From contig JAUSGG010000050.1 of the NCBI GenBank assembly GCA_030649165.1, positions 1 through 45,027 of the forward strand: 45,027 nt of DNA. Reading direction: 5' to 3'. The DNA comes from Armatimonadota bacterium. GTDB lineage: Bacteria > Armatimonadota > UBA5829 > JAUSEB01. The position numbers and the translations under genes were made by a program. The notes beneath the pieces are model-generated. The model did no database searches. It was given only the letters and a program-made list of their open reading frames with translations, and was not told where the DNA came from. Positions 31,273-39,479 of the stretch are shown here, piece after piece. Position 1 is the stretch's first letter, and each line of letters begins with the position of its first letter.

Positions 31273-31623
31273 ATGGGCGGCGCTCTTTCGCTTGCGCCTT
31301 TAGCGATGGGCAACGCGGCGACCGGCGGCACGGCGGCCGGCTTGCAACAGGGTATCAAGAATGCCTTTGGCCTGAACAACATCGGCCTTCTGGTCGCCAC
31401 TTTCGGCAAGTTCACCTACGTAGACCCGACCACGTTTACGCTAGATGATGGCTCCGGCGCGAACGTGAAATGCATGGCGCCAACAGGAGTGAGCATTCAG
31501 CCTGGTTGGAAATATGTGGCCGTCACCGGCATATCGTCTTGCGAGAAGGTCGGCGCAGGACTCCATCGGCTGCTCAGGGTCAGATGCCGGGAGGACATCG
31601 TGCCGCTGCTGGCCGCGCCGTGA
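31273..31623 (+). pseudogene. Orphan OB-like C-terminal module, 5'-truncated gene
   Basis: These 116 codons contain LNNIGLLVATFGKFTYVD, FTLDDGSG, VTGISSCEKVG and the ending DIVPLLAAP, the same module that ends the M4 peptidase and the amber-split gene. A TGA (31261-31263) lies in frame just before it, and no SD or signal peptide precedes the ATG. It is therefore probably the 3' remnant of a larger exported-protein gene whose front was lost. The restriction-modification gene diverges upstream, so loss may be linked to that island's insertion (inference). The following 31624-31785 spacer holds nothing recognisable. Confidence 0.65.
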
Positions 31624-31785
31624 CGGATGTGGCTTAGATTGCGTTCTCAGGAAGAGGCTTTCTGTTCGATAGGGAGGCTTCGGCTTCGAAGAACAAGTCG
31701 AAGCATCGTAACAGCAGGAACTGTGGTTCCCTCCAGGTAAGGCGCCTGAAGGGATAGGACCTGCAGGGATAAGGGCTGACGCTTG

Positions 31786-32184
31786 CTAGCGCACCAGGTC
31801 GAACCCCTGCTCGCGAAAATGGCGGTCGAAAGTGAAGACCTGTCGGAGCTTCAGTTTTCGCATAAGGGCGAAGCTTACACAGTCCACAATGCTCGGTCCG
31901 CGATTGCCTGAGGTCAGCATCCCGCCGACTCCGGTTGTGTGCAGTTCCACGTCTACCCATTGCACGAGGACAACCGGGAGGAGGTCTTCTATGAAGGTGC
32001 GAACGGTCGATATGCCTGAGCGACGATGCAGCAGGGCGCAGGTCTCGACGAGGGTGTAGTTCGAAGTGACCAGTTGCTCATCGGATGCGACGAGCCTCTG
32101 CCAGATCTTGCCTGCCGTCCGGTGGTGTTCGTCCTCGGCGATGAGCAGGGCGATGAAGGCTGAGGTGTCTACGAACGCGCTCAT
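31786..32184 (-). CDS. vapC: PIN-domain toxin (VapC-like ribonuclease)
   Basis: This 132-residue protein is a PIN-domain ribonuclease of a type II toxin-antitoxin pair. The acidic metal-binding residues are in place: Asp6 in FVDTSAF, Glu47 in LVETCAL, Asp101 in SIVDCVSFALM and Asp120 in TFDRHF. Its ATG overlaps the stop codon of the upstream antitoxin gene by 4 nt, which indicates translational coupling. VapC-type toxins cleave tRNA or rRNA; the target here is unknown. It is intact and of normal family length. Confidence 0.88.
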   Translation of the reverse strand: MSAFVDTSAFIALLIAEDEHHRTAGKIWQRLVASDEQLVTSNYTLVETCALLHRRSGISTVRTFIEDLLPVVLVQWVDVELHTTGVGGMLTSGNRGPSIVDCVSFALMRKLKLRQVFTFDRHFREQGFDLVR

Positions 32185-32429
32185 TCGGAGTACGCCTCCG
32201 CCAGATAGTCATCGTGCTTGGACGACAGGTCTGTCTTGTCGGCGTGCCCTGCGCCTATTGCGGCGATTGCGCGCCTTTTCAGTTCGTCTCGATCAGGCAT
32301 GAGCTCAGACTCGGTCACTCGGTCCAGGGCGCGGCGGATGACCTCGGCCATAGAGACTCCTTCCCGAGAGGCGACTCTCCTTATGGTGTCAAACTGCTTT
32401 TCGGTCAACTGAACTTGGGTTCGTACCAT
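32181..32429 (-). CDS. Ribbon-helix-helix antitoxin
   Basis: This 82-residue protein starts at the ATG at 32429, preceded by AGGAG with a 6-nt spacer; an upstream in-frame ATG at 32456 lacks an SD. The N-terminus MVRTQVQLTEKQFDTIRRVASREGVSMAEVIRRALDR has the beta-strand plus two-helix pattern of a CopG/Arc-type DNA-binding fold. The acidic C-terminal tail would bind and neutralise the PIN toxin. It normally represses its own operon. A TATAGT on the minus strand near 32485 may be the -10; I see no good -35. Confidence 0.8.
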   Translation of the reverse strand: MVRTQVQLTEKQFDTIRRVASREGVSMAEVIRRALDRVTESELMPDRDELKRRAIAAIGAGHADKTDLSSKHDDYLAEAYSE

Positions 32430-32804
32430 TGGCGGCTCCTGATTACAGATGTGCACAAACGCTTACATGATACTATACCACAAATGGATTAGCGTCGGGA
32501 ACAACCACCCATCGGGAAAGGCGCAGCCCAAACCGAAACCGGGCCAGCCACTCCAATTGCGATGACCGCGTCCGCGCAAATGCCGGGATTGGGAATCCCG
32601 CCGTTCTGTTCCGGGCGCCGCGATTCGGGGATCGCGCCCGATCGGTGTGTGTGGCTGTTGGGAAGCAGCCACCCATCGGAAACTCGCTTCCTCGTCCCTA
32701 CCCAACAAAGGTATCCCCCTCCCATCTGCCGAACTCGCGTTTAGTGAGTATTCCCGTCCAGTGACAGGAACCCGCCAACCTCGCGCTGAAAGGAGACGCG
32801 GCCA
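32430..32804. other. Divergent intergenic region with direct repeats and hairpins
   Basis: It carries the antitoxin promoter side and the leader of the WG-repeat gene. CCACCCATCGGGAAA (near 32505) recurs as CCACCCATCGGAAA (near 32669). GGGATTGGGAATCCC (near 32585) is a small hairpin. AAAGGAG at about 32789 is the SD of the next gene. I see no gene in it. Confidence 0.4.
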
Positions 32805-35800
32805 ATGAAAACCCTCCGCACACTCGCGATTGCGCTCGCCATCCTCGTATCCTTCGGAGCGGCGCAAGCAGCCGTCAAACCCGCGAAACCCGCCCCAGAA
32901 CCAGCGGTCAAACCATCTCCACAGCCCGCCAAACCCGCCGCGCCGAAACCTTCCGCCCTGTTTCCAGCGCGCGAGGATTTCCGGTGGGGGTTCATCGACA
33001 AGACCGGCAAGATCGTCTTCTCCGGCTACGAAGACGCAGGTGAGTTTTCGGAAGGTCTTGCCCCGGTCAAGCTGGACGGCAAGTATGGATTTGCGGACAT
33101 CACGGGCAAGATGATCGTCGCCCCGCGTTTCGACGGAGCCGGCAAGTTCTCGGAAGGACTTGCGCCGGTGAAGGTCGAGAACGCCTGGGGCTATGCGGAC
33201 AAGACCGGCAACATCGTCATCCCACCGAAATACGCCAAAGCCTCCGAGTTCAGCGAAGGACTCGCCGTGGTGGAGATCGACGATAAATGCGGCGCGATAG
33301 ACAAGACGGGCGCCGTCGTCATCCAGCCAATCTATCTGGACATGGCTCGCGCGTCCGAAAGACTCATCGCCGTTATGAAGGACGGCAAATGGGGATTTAT
33401 CGACAAGACGGAAGCGGTCGTGATCGCTCCCCAGTTCACCCGTGCGGATCGCTTCTCCGGCGGACTCGCCCCGGCGCAGTCGGGGGACAAGTGGGGTTTC
33501 ATCGACAAGACCGGCAAGTGGGTCGTGCAGCCCAAGTATGACGACGCGCAGCCGTTCAGCGAAGGCTTGGCCGCCGTAGGAACCTCAACACGGGAAATGC
33601 TCCGTGACGATGAAGGGCGCGTTATGAAAATGGCCACCTTCGTCACCTGGGGTTACATCGACACCACAGGTAAAGAGGTTATCCCCCTGGAACTCCGGAA
33701 CGTAGGCCCATTCTCCGAAGGCCTGGCCCCGGCGTGGAAGGGCGAGGGTTTTGGGTTCATCGACAAGACCGGCGCGATGGTGGTTGTGTCGCCTTTTGAT
33801 GCAAGCACAGGCGGCTTCCACAGTGGTTTGGCCAAGACCAACATCGGTTCCAGGTACGGTTACATCAACGAAGCGGGCAAGGTGGTTATCCCTCAGCAGT
33901 TTCCAAACGCGGAAGCCTTCAGCGAAGGACTGGCCGCGGTCCAGTTCCACACCGCGAGCGGCTATTCATGGAAAACTTGGGGCTACATCGACACAACCGG
34001 GCGCATGGTTATCAAATCGCAATTTATGATGGCCTTCAACTTCCGTAACGGATTTGCAAGAGTGCGGGGAGACATCAATTGGGGAGTCATTGACAAGACC
34101 GGCAAGTTCGCGCTGGAATTGCAGTTCCGCGACATCGGCTGGCTTACGGACAAGGTCATTGCCGCCAAGCCCACAACAGGCGCGGCGAAGAACCTCTGGG
34201 GATTCTTCGACTGGTCGGGGAAAGCCGTCCTTGAGCCGCGGTTCGAGTCCGCGAGTTTCCTTGGCGACAGCCTGGCAATCGTGAAGAAAGGCGGCAAGTA
34301 CGGCGTAGTGGATGCGTCCGGCGCTTTGGTGATTCCTACCCAGTATGACGATACGGGCTGGCTCTTTTCCGAAGGGCTTCTTCCCGTTTCCGTAGGCAGC
34401 AAGTTCGGGTTCATCGACGCGGCCGGCAAGCAGATTGTCGATCCCCAATACGATGCCGTCGCCGGCTTCACTCCCGATGGCCTGTGCGCGGTCAAGGTTG
34501 CGGACAAGTGGGGGTTCATCGACCGCAACAATACGCCGGTGATACCGCCGCGGTACGACACCGCGGTCTGCTTTTCGGAGAATCTCGCCGCGGTCAAAGT
34601 CGGGAACGTCTGGGGTTTCGTGGACAAGACCGGCAAATCCGTGGTCGAGCCGCGTTACGCATTGGTAGGAAACTTCAACCGCGGCCTGGCCCCCGTGCTT
34701 GTCGGCGACAAATGGGGGTATGTCGACAAGACCGGCAAGCTCGTCATCCCCGCCCGGTTCGACAATGCCCTGGATTTCGAGAACAACCTCGCCCAGATCA
34801 GGCTGGGCAACCAGACCGGCTATATCGACACGACCGGCAAAGCGGTCTGGATGTCCAGGAAGTACGCGACGGCTTCCGTGAAGGCCGCGCCTACCTCACA
34901 CGCCATAGTGCGTATCGACGGCGACGGCGCGCGGGTTCTGAACGTGAAAGTGGCCGCCGACCAGGTTCTGCGGGAGCGCAGTGACTGGCGCGCGGTCATC
35001 GAGAAGCGGATGCAGGCGGTTTCGGACATCTTCGAGAAGAGCTTCAAGATCAAGCTCGCGGTCACAATCGTCCCCTGGGTCACCCCCGATTTCAAGGACA
35101 GCGACGACCCGGACAAGTACCGGTATATCATACAGGGCAAGCTCGCCGAGGATGTGCCGCTGGAGGACGCCGAGATCATCATCGGCATCACGGGCCGGTC
35201 CTCACGGTCCCGGCTGCTTGGGTTCAGCAGCTTCTACTACAATTGGCTGATCATCTACGACCCGTACAACGGCGCGGACAAAGAAGAGGAGATCGTCTCC
35301 ACGATCACCCACGAGCTCTGCCATCAGTTCGGGGCGTTCCACGTTGCCGAGAAGACCTCCATCATGAACGCCTTCACCTATAATGACATCAAGCAGAACA
35401 CGTTCGACCAGTACACTACCCGCCACATGAGCGTCATGCGCGACTACGATTTCGCGAAACGCCTCGATTCGCTGAGCAAGGACAAGATCAGCGAAGCGGC
35501 CGCGATCCACCAGGAAGGACGCGCGCCCAACGTGCCGTTCCCGGTGGCGTCCGCCTACATGTACCGCGGCAACCATCGTTTGTGGGACGGTGACAAAATC
35601 GGGGCCACTCGCGACTACTTCCGCGCGCTCGAACTCAACGGCGGCGAACCCGACCTCGCCGTCGTCTACAAGATCGGAAAGGCCCTGATCGACGACGGCC
35701 AGTTAGCGCCGGGAATCGAGACCCTGCGCAAGTGCCGTTCTCTCAAGACCGATCCCGAATACGCAGGCATGTACCACAACCACTTGGCGGACGATCTGGC

Positions 35801-36101
35801 CGCGCGGATAGACGACGACGCGACACTCCTCACATGCCGGCAGGCGTCGAAGCCAAAGCTTGGCGAGATATACCGGCGATACGTTCTGACGAGAGTAAGC
35901 CCCGACGAGGTGATCTACGAATACCGGGAGGCGGTCAAAGCGAGCCCGAAAGAAGCCTCCTACCATTCCAAGCTGGGCCAGGCGCTGCTCAATTGCGGAC
36001 GGCTCGATGAGGCGGTCGCCGAATACGAGCAGGCCGCCGCGCTGGAGCCGGATAATACTTACTATAAGTCCAGGGTCGAGGCGATTAGGGGAGTGGAGTG
36101 A
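32805..36101 (+). CDS. Exported WG-repeat protein fused to a metzincin-type peptidase and TPRs
   Basis: This 1098-residue protein has a signal peptide (to ~residue 22) and a Pro/Lys linker. About 18 KWG/WG repeats (~60-690) follow, each like WGFIDKTGKxVIxPxF plus FSEGLAxV, predicted as a repeated beta structure. Residues ~720-880 carry HELCHQFGAFH, giving zinc ligands His836, His840 and His846 with catalytic Glu837, followed by SIMNAF as a likely Met-turn. That is the metzincin signature. The last ~200 residues contain TPR-like helices (GQALLNCGRLDEAVAEYEQAAALEPDN). WG repeats are usually seen as binding scaffolds; joining them to a metalloprotease is unusual. The ATG has AAAGGAG upstream. 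The substrate is unknown. Confidence 0.85.
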   Translation: MKTLRTLAIALAILVSFGAAQAAVKPAKPAPEPAVKPSPQPAKPAAPKPSALFPAREDFRWGFIDKTGKIVFSGYEDAGEFSEGLAPVKLDGKYGFADITGKMIVAPRFDGAGKFSEGLAPVKVENAWGYADKTGNIVIPPKYAKASEFSEGLAVVEIDDKCGAIDKTGAVVIQPIYLDMARASERLIAVMKDGKWGFIDKTEAVVIAPQFTRADRFSGGLAPAQSGDKWGFIDKTGKWVVQPKYDDAQPFSEGLAAVGTSTREMLRDDEGRVMKMATFVTWGYIDTTGKEVIPLELRNVGPFSEGLAPAWKGEGFGFIDKTGAMVVVSPFDASTGGFHSGLAKTNIGSRYGYINEAGKVVIPQQFPNAEAFSEGLAAVQFHTASGYSWKTWGYIDTTGRMVIKSQFMMAFNFRNGFARVRGDINWGVIDKTGKFALELQFRDIGWLTDKVIAAKPTTGAAKNLWGFFDWSGKAVLEPRFESASFLGDSLAIVKKGGKYGVVDASGALVIPTQYDDTGWLFSEGLLPVSVGSKFGFIDAAGKQIVDPQYDAVAGFTPDGLCAVKVADKWGFIDRNNTPVIPPRYDTAVCFSENLAAVKVGNVWGFVDKTGKSVVEPRYALVGNFNRGLAPVLVGDKWGYVDKTGKLVIPARFDNALDFENNLAQIRLGNQTGYIDTTGKAVWMSRKYATASVKAAPTSHAIVRIDGDGARVLNVKVAADQVLRERSDWRAVIEKRMQAVSDIFEKSFKIKLAVTIVPWVTPDFKDSDDPDKYRYIIQGKLAEDVPLEDAEIIIGITGRSSRSRLLGFSSFYYNWLIIYDPYNGADKEEEIVSTITHELCHQFGAFHVAEKTSIMNAFTYNDIKQNTFDQYTTRHMSVMRDYDFAKRLDSLSKDKISEAAAIHQEGRAPNVPFPVASAYMYRGNHRLWDGDKIGATRDYFRALELNGGEPDLAVVYKIGKALIDDGQLAPGIETLRKCRSLKTDPEYAGMYHNHLADDLAARIDDDATLLTCRQASKPKLGEIYRRYVLTRVSPDEVIYEYREAVKASPKEASYHSKLGQALLNCGRLDEAVAEYEQAAALEPDNTYYKSRVEAIRGVE

Positions 36102-36135
36102 GTGGAGTGAGTGGAGTGAGTCGAGGGAGTGGGGA

Positions 36136-36272
36136 GACCTTGCGGTCGCGGACGTGCGGGGTCAGGAGACCCGCGCACAGCGGGACCTTGCGGTCGCGGA
36201 CGTGCGGGGTCGGAGACCCGCGCACAGCGGGGCGGTCGCGGACGTGCGGGGTCGGAAACCCGCGCACAGCGG
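36136..36272 (+). repeat. Three tandem 42-48-bp GC-rich repeats
   Basis: Copies begin at 36136 (48 bp), 36184 (47 bp) and 36231 (about 42 bp). Each contains GCGGTCGCGGACGTGCGGGG and ACCCGCGCACAGCGG and can fold through GCGGGGT/ACCCGC. They are preceded by GAGTGGAGT repeats (36091-36120). A single related unit lies at 38112-38150. The repeats can be read in frame with the next gene but lie before its signal peptide and SD, so they are probably leader DNA. Confidence 0.6.
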
Positions 36273-36313
36273 GACCGTGCACAGCGGGGAGTCGGAAGAG
36301 TCGAAGGGTTGGA

Positions 36314-38077
36314 ATGTGGCTGGCGGCGTTGCTGCCGGCTCTTGTGTTGTGCGCGGATTTGTCGGCGGCGGGGGTTGATATGACACTGCCAAGATATCTC
36401 ATCGGGTTTACGACTTCAGCCGCGAAGGACGGCCGGTTGGACCAGGCGGCATGGGCGAAGGTCCCCTGGAGCAGCGATTATGTGTGGATCGACGCGGGGG
36501 ACGCCGCGCCGGAGAGGGCGAGGTTCAAGGCCCTCTACGACAGGACCGGCCTGTATTTTCTCTTCGAGTTCGAGTCCGAGACTGTTGGACCGCAGCCTCT
36601 CGACGTCGTTTTTCCTCACGCGTGCGAGATTTTCCTCGATCCAGAGGGGAGGGGACGGCGCTATCTGGAGTACGCCGTGAACCCCGACGGCGTGGAGCAC
36701 TCGCAGGTCTGGAACGGTCACCTATCTGTCCGCGAATGGAAGGCCGAGGACTCCGTGGCAACCATTGCGCGCGTCACGCATATCCCAAACGGCGAGGGCA
36801 GGGAGACCATCCGGTACGAGGTGTCCATGCCGTGGAACGGGATGTCGTCGCTTTGTGGAAAGCGGCCTATTCCGCCAAGACGAGGGGAGGCGTGGAGGGC
36901 CAACTTCTCCCGAGTCGAACCTCACGCGGATTACTGCTGGTCGACCGCCGGGTTTTACTATATGCACAATCCGGACACGTTCGGCTGGCTGGTTTTTGCC
37001 GGTGATGAGAACCCAATCACCACCATTAACGAGAGCGCGCTTCGTCCGTTGTCCTACATCCTGCCCGGAAGCAAATCCAACACTGCGTTCAAACTGTTCA
37101 ACCTGACCTACTGGGTCCCATTTCCGCTTATGCCGTCCGCGGATGGCGGATACTACGGAGTCAACAAGTGCTCTGTGTCGAAACTCGGCCGTGAAGGGAA
37201 GGCCGTATGGACCCGAACTCGAAAGGACGGCCTGCCGCAGTTCGTTCGGTCGTGTACCGTCGTCGGAGACGCGCTGTTTCTGTATGGTAACGGCATGCAG
37301 GAAGGGATGCTGGCCGGAGTGTACGCGGTAGAGGCCGACGGGTCCGTGCGCAGCCTGGCCGGCATCGTGAGCTCCGAACTGAAGACCGCAAGAGTGTTCG
37401 CAGCCGGCAAAAGCAGGCTCGTATTGGCCGGGAGTGACCGTTTTCAAATCGTAAGCGGCCGGAAAGCCACTTCGTTGATGAAGGCAAATGGCAGCGTGAA
37501 TTGCGTTGTTTCTACTGGCGAGACGATTGTGCTCGGCACGTCGGACGGATTCGAAGTTTACTCCGACGAAGGCGAGCTACTCCATCGTTCTACTGTAGCG
37601 GGCGGGATAGTCGCGGCCGCGGCGCTGAAGGACGGGGTAATAGGCGTTTCCGGGAAGGCGGGACTGTTCCGAATCGACGGCAGCGGAACCTGCGACTACT
37701 TCCCCAGATCGTTGGCGGTGAGGTTTGACGGGCTCTATGCTGACGGCGACCGCTTCTGGGCCACGTATATAGGTGGAATGGCGCTGATCGAGGACGGCAA
37801 GGTCCGCTGGTTCGACGGGCCTTTGGGCAACGCCGGGTTTCAGGTAGTCGGAGCCGCAAGAGCAGCCGACGGGACAATGGTTTTCCTCTGCGGTATTCCG
37901 CACGGCAACTGGTATACTTCAAGCGTTACAACATCATTCCTATTAGCTTACAGCGCAGGTCGGTGGAAAAGATACACATTCCGCAACGGACTGCCGGCGT
38001 ACACGAGCGCGATAACCTCAATCGATGAGCGGGTGTTTTTGTCCACTCAGGCGGGGTTTTATGAGTTCAGGCCGTAG
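36314..38077 (+). CDS. Exported CBM9/DOMON-like protein with beta-propeller-like C-terminus
   Basis: This 587-residue protein has a signal peptide (to ~residue 17). Residues ~30-240 match the family 9 carbohydrate-binding-like fold: DGRLDQAAWAKVPW, YFLFEFES, EIFLDPEGRGRRYLEYAVNPDG, WRANFSRVEP, WSTAGFYYMHNPDTFGWLVF. Such domains in this arrangement occur in many exported proteins of polysaccharide users. Residues ~270-587 contain repeated four-strand-like units (VVGDALFLYGNG, VSTGETIVLGTSDGFEVYSDEG, ALKDGVIGVSGKAGLFRIDG) suggesting a beta-propeller. ATG 36314 is preferred over an in-frame GTG/ATG about 72 codons upstream because AAGGG precedes it and the signal peptide begins there. The ligand is unknown. 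Confidence 0.75.
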   Translation: MWLAALLPALVLCADLSAAGVDMTLPRYLIGFTTSAAKDGRLDQAAWAKVPWSSDYVWIDAGDAAPERARFKALYDRTGLYFLFEFESETVGPQPLDVVFPHACEIFLDPEGRGRRYLEYAVNPDGVEHSQVWNGHLSVREWKAEDSVATIARVTHIPNGEGRETIRYEVSMPWNGMSSLCGKRPIPPRRGEAWRANFSRVEPHADYCWSTAGFYYMHNPDTFGWLVFAGDENPITTINESALRPLSYILPGSKSNTAFKLFNLTYWVPFPLMPSADGGYYGVNKCSVSKLGREGKAVWTRTRKDGLPQFVRSCTVVGDALFLYGNGMQEGMLAGVYAVEADGSVRSLAGIVSSELKTARVFAAGKSRLVLAGSDRFQIVSGRKATSLMKANGSVNCVVSTGETIVLGTSDGFEVYSDEGELLHRSTVAGGIVAAAALKDGVIGVSGKAGLFRIDGSGTCDYFPRSLAVRFDGLYADGDRFWATYIGGMALIEDGKVRWFDGPLGNAGFQVVGAARAADGTMVFLCGIPHGNWYTSSVTTSFLLAYSAGRWKRYTFRNGLPAYTSAITSIDERVFLSTQAGFYEFRP

Positions 38078-38230
38078 AGGGAGTCGAGGGAGTCGAGAGT
38101 GGGAGACCTGCGGTCGGGTTAGCCGCGGGGTCAGGAGACCCGCGCAGAGCGCGGCTGTTTCAAAGGTGTCGCCAAAACGCTATGGCATCACCCTCACCCT
38201 AACCCTCTCCCGTCAAGGGAGAGGGGATTA
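38078..38230. repeat. Repeat cluster between the CBM9-like and EamA-like genes
   Basis: It contains GAGTCGAGG nonamers (38078-38100), one unit related to the tandem repeats at 36136 (GCGGGGTCAGGAGACCCGCGC near 38136, a hairpin), and CCCTCTCCC/GGGAGAGGGGATTACGCTCG (38201-38233). The last block recurs almost exactly at 39581-39613 inside a MITE-like element. Confidence 0.5.
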
Positions 38231-38317
38231 CGCTCGTCTCAGCCCGAACCGGGAATGTGGAATCTGGTACGGTGGCTCTCTCAGAGCGAAATCCTCAGTT
38301 AGACGGGAGCCGAGTTG

Positions 38318-39205
38318 ATGGACGCAGGTCTGCTATACGCGCTCTTGACGGCGTGTATCTGGGCGGCGGTCGGCTGCGGGTATGGCGCGGCGGCGCGCCG
38401 CCGGTTGGCGATGGCGCCGTTTGTCGCCGTTGCGGCATCGGTGGGCGCGTTGATCGGCGTGTCCTGCACGATTCGCTGGGCCGGATTGCCCGCCTGGCGC
38501 GAAGCCGTTCCCGTAGCCGCCTTCATCGCCATGTCCGGCGCAACGGGTCAGATGGGAATGCTGTTGAACGGGGCGGCGATGACCGTTGCTCCACGGCAGA
38601 GTTCGGCTACCTGGTCGATATTCCAAATGTCGATGATCGTCCCATTCCTTGTCTCCAACCTCTCGGGTCGTGAGCACGCCGCATGGTACAAATGGCCGGC
38701 GCTGCTGTTTGTTCTCCTTGCGCTCCGTGCGTTCAAATCCAAAAGCGGGCAGGCTGAAGACTCGGCAGCGAACGGCAAAGGCTGGTTTGGTCTGCTCCTT
38801 GTGGCCTTCGTGTGCGCGGGTATTGCGCAGGCGCTTGCTCAGGAAATATCGCTGCGGGGGCTGCACGACACGCTCAATCTGCGCACGACCGTCACGTTGG
38901 GCGCCGGCGGAATGCTGCTCTGGATCGTCACCTTTCTGCGGGGGGAGCGTCCCACACCGCGGCATTGGCTTCTCGGCGGGCTGACTGGTTTGCTCGTCGC
39001 CGCCGGCAACGTGACCCTGTTCGTCGCTCTGGACGCCTGCGCCCTCCACGGCAGGGCCTATATGGTGTTTCCTATCGCCGTGGCCGGCTCCATTCTGCTG
39101 TTCGCGGTCTACCAGGTGGCGTCCGGCAAGGAGCCATGCGGGATTCGGAAGATTCTCGGGGTGGCCTGCAGCGTGGCCGGCGTGGCGTTGCTGGGAGTGC
39201 GGTGA
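38318..39205 (+). CDS. EamA-like (DMT superfamily) permease
   Basis: This 295-residue protein has about ten predicted transmembrane helices in two halves, with a charged cytoplasmic loop in the middle (residues ~140-152). The pattern and length fit drug/metabolite transporter (EamA-type) permeases, including a second-half segment GRAYMVFPIAVAGSILLFAVYQVASGKEP ahead of a final helix. The substrate cannot be predicted. The ATG at 38318 directly follows an in-frame TTG; GGGAG lies about 10 nt upstream. It stands alone between repeat-rich spacers. Confidence 0.7.
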   Translation: MDAGLLYALLTACIWAAVGCGYGAAARRRLAMAPFVAVAASVGALIGVSCTIRWAGLPAWREAVPVAAFIAMSGATGQMGMLLNGAAMTVAPRQSSATWSIFQMSMIVPFLVSNLSGREHAAWYKWPALLFVLLALRAFKSKSGQAEDSAANGKGWFGLLLVAFVCAGIAQALAQEISLRGLHDTLNLRTTVTLGAGGMLLWIVTFLRGERPTPRHWLLGGLTGLLVAAGNVTLFVALDACALHGRAYMVFPIAVAGSILLFAVYQVASGKEPCGIRKILGVACSVAGVALLGVR

Positions 39206-39233
39206 GAAGGGTCGGTTCAGGGGAAAACGCAAA

Positions 39234-39388
39234 TGAACGCGGAGAAGCGCGGACGGGGGGAAACCGCGGATGAACGCGGAGAAGCGCGGATGGAGGGAAG
39301 GAGTCGAGGGAGTCGTGGCGCCTCCCGCGGGAACTGACTTCGACGATATTCGATGGCTGGGTTGCACAAGGCCGTTCCCGCGGGATAG
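39234..39388. repeat. 20-bp direct repeat (39234, 39271) and REP-like palindrome (39327-39388)
   Basis: TGAACGCGGAGAAGCGCGGA occurs at 39234-39253 and again at 39271-39290. The block 39327-39388 starts GCGGGAACT and ends GGCCGTTCCCGCGGGATAG and is the second copy of the palindromic element at 20-80. GAGTCGAGG and GGAGTCGGA nonamers flank it (39301-39315, 39391-39425). The gap 39206-39778 contains no gene that I can support. Confidence 0.5.
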
Positions 39389-39479
39389 AAGGAGTCGGAG
39401 GAGTCGGACGAATCGGACGGGTCCGACAAGCGTCAACTGACAACCCTCAACATTCAACTCTCAACCCCCGCCCCATGAC

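Noticed and set aside
36136-36272. Possible CRISPR array (regularly spaced repeats)
   Set aside because: The units are directly abutting with no unique spacers, only three copies, and no cas genes are nearby.
36098-36313. N-terminal extension of the CBM9-like protein encoded by the tandem repeats
   Set aside because: A proper SD and a signal peptide begin at 36314. The repeat-encoded extension would put low-complexity sequence ahead of the signal peptide.
38333-39457. 374-codon minus-strand open frame over the EamA-like gene
   Set aside because: The plus-strand protein has a coherent ten-helix pattern, while the antisense product is a low-complexity Arg/Gly/Pro-rich sequence.
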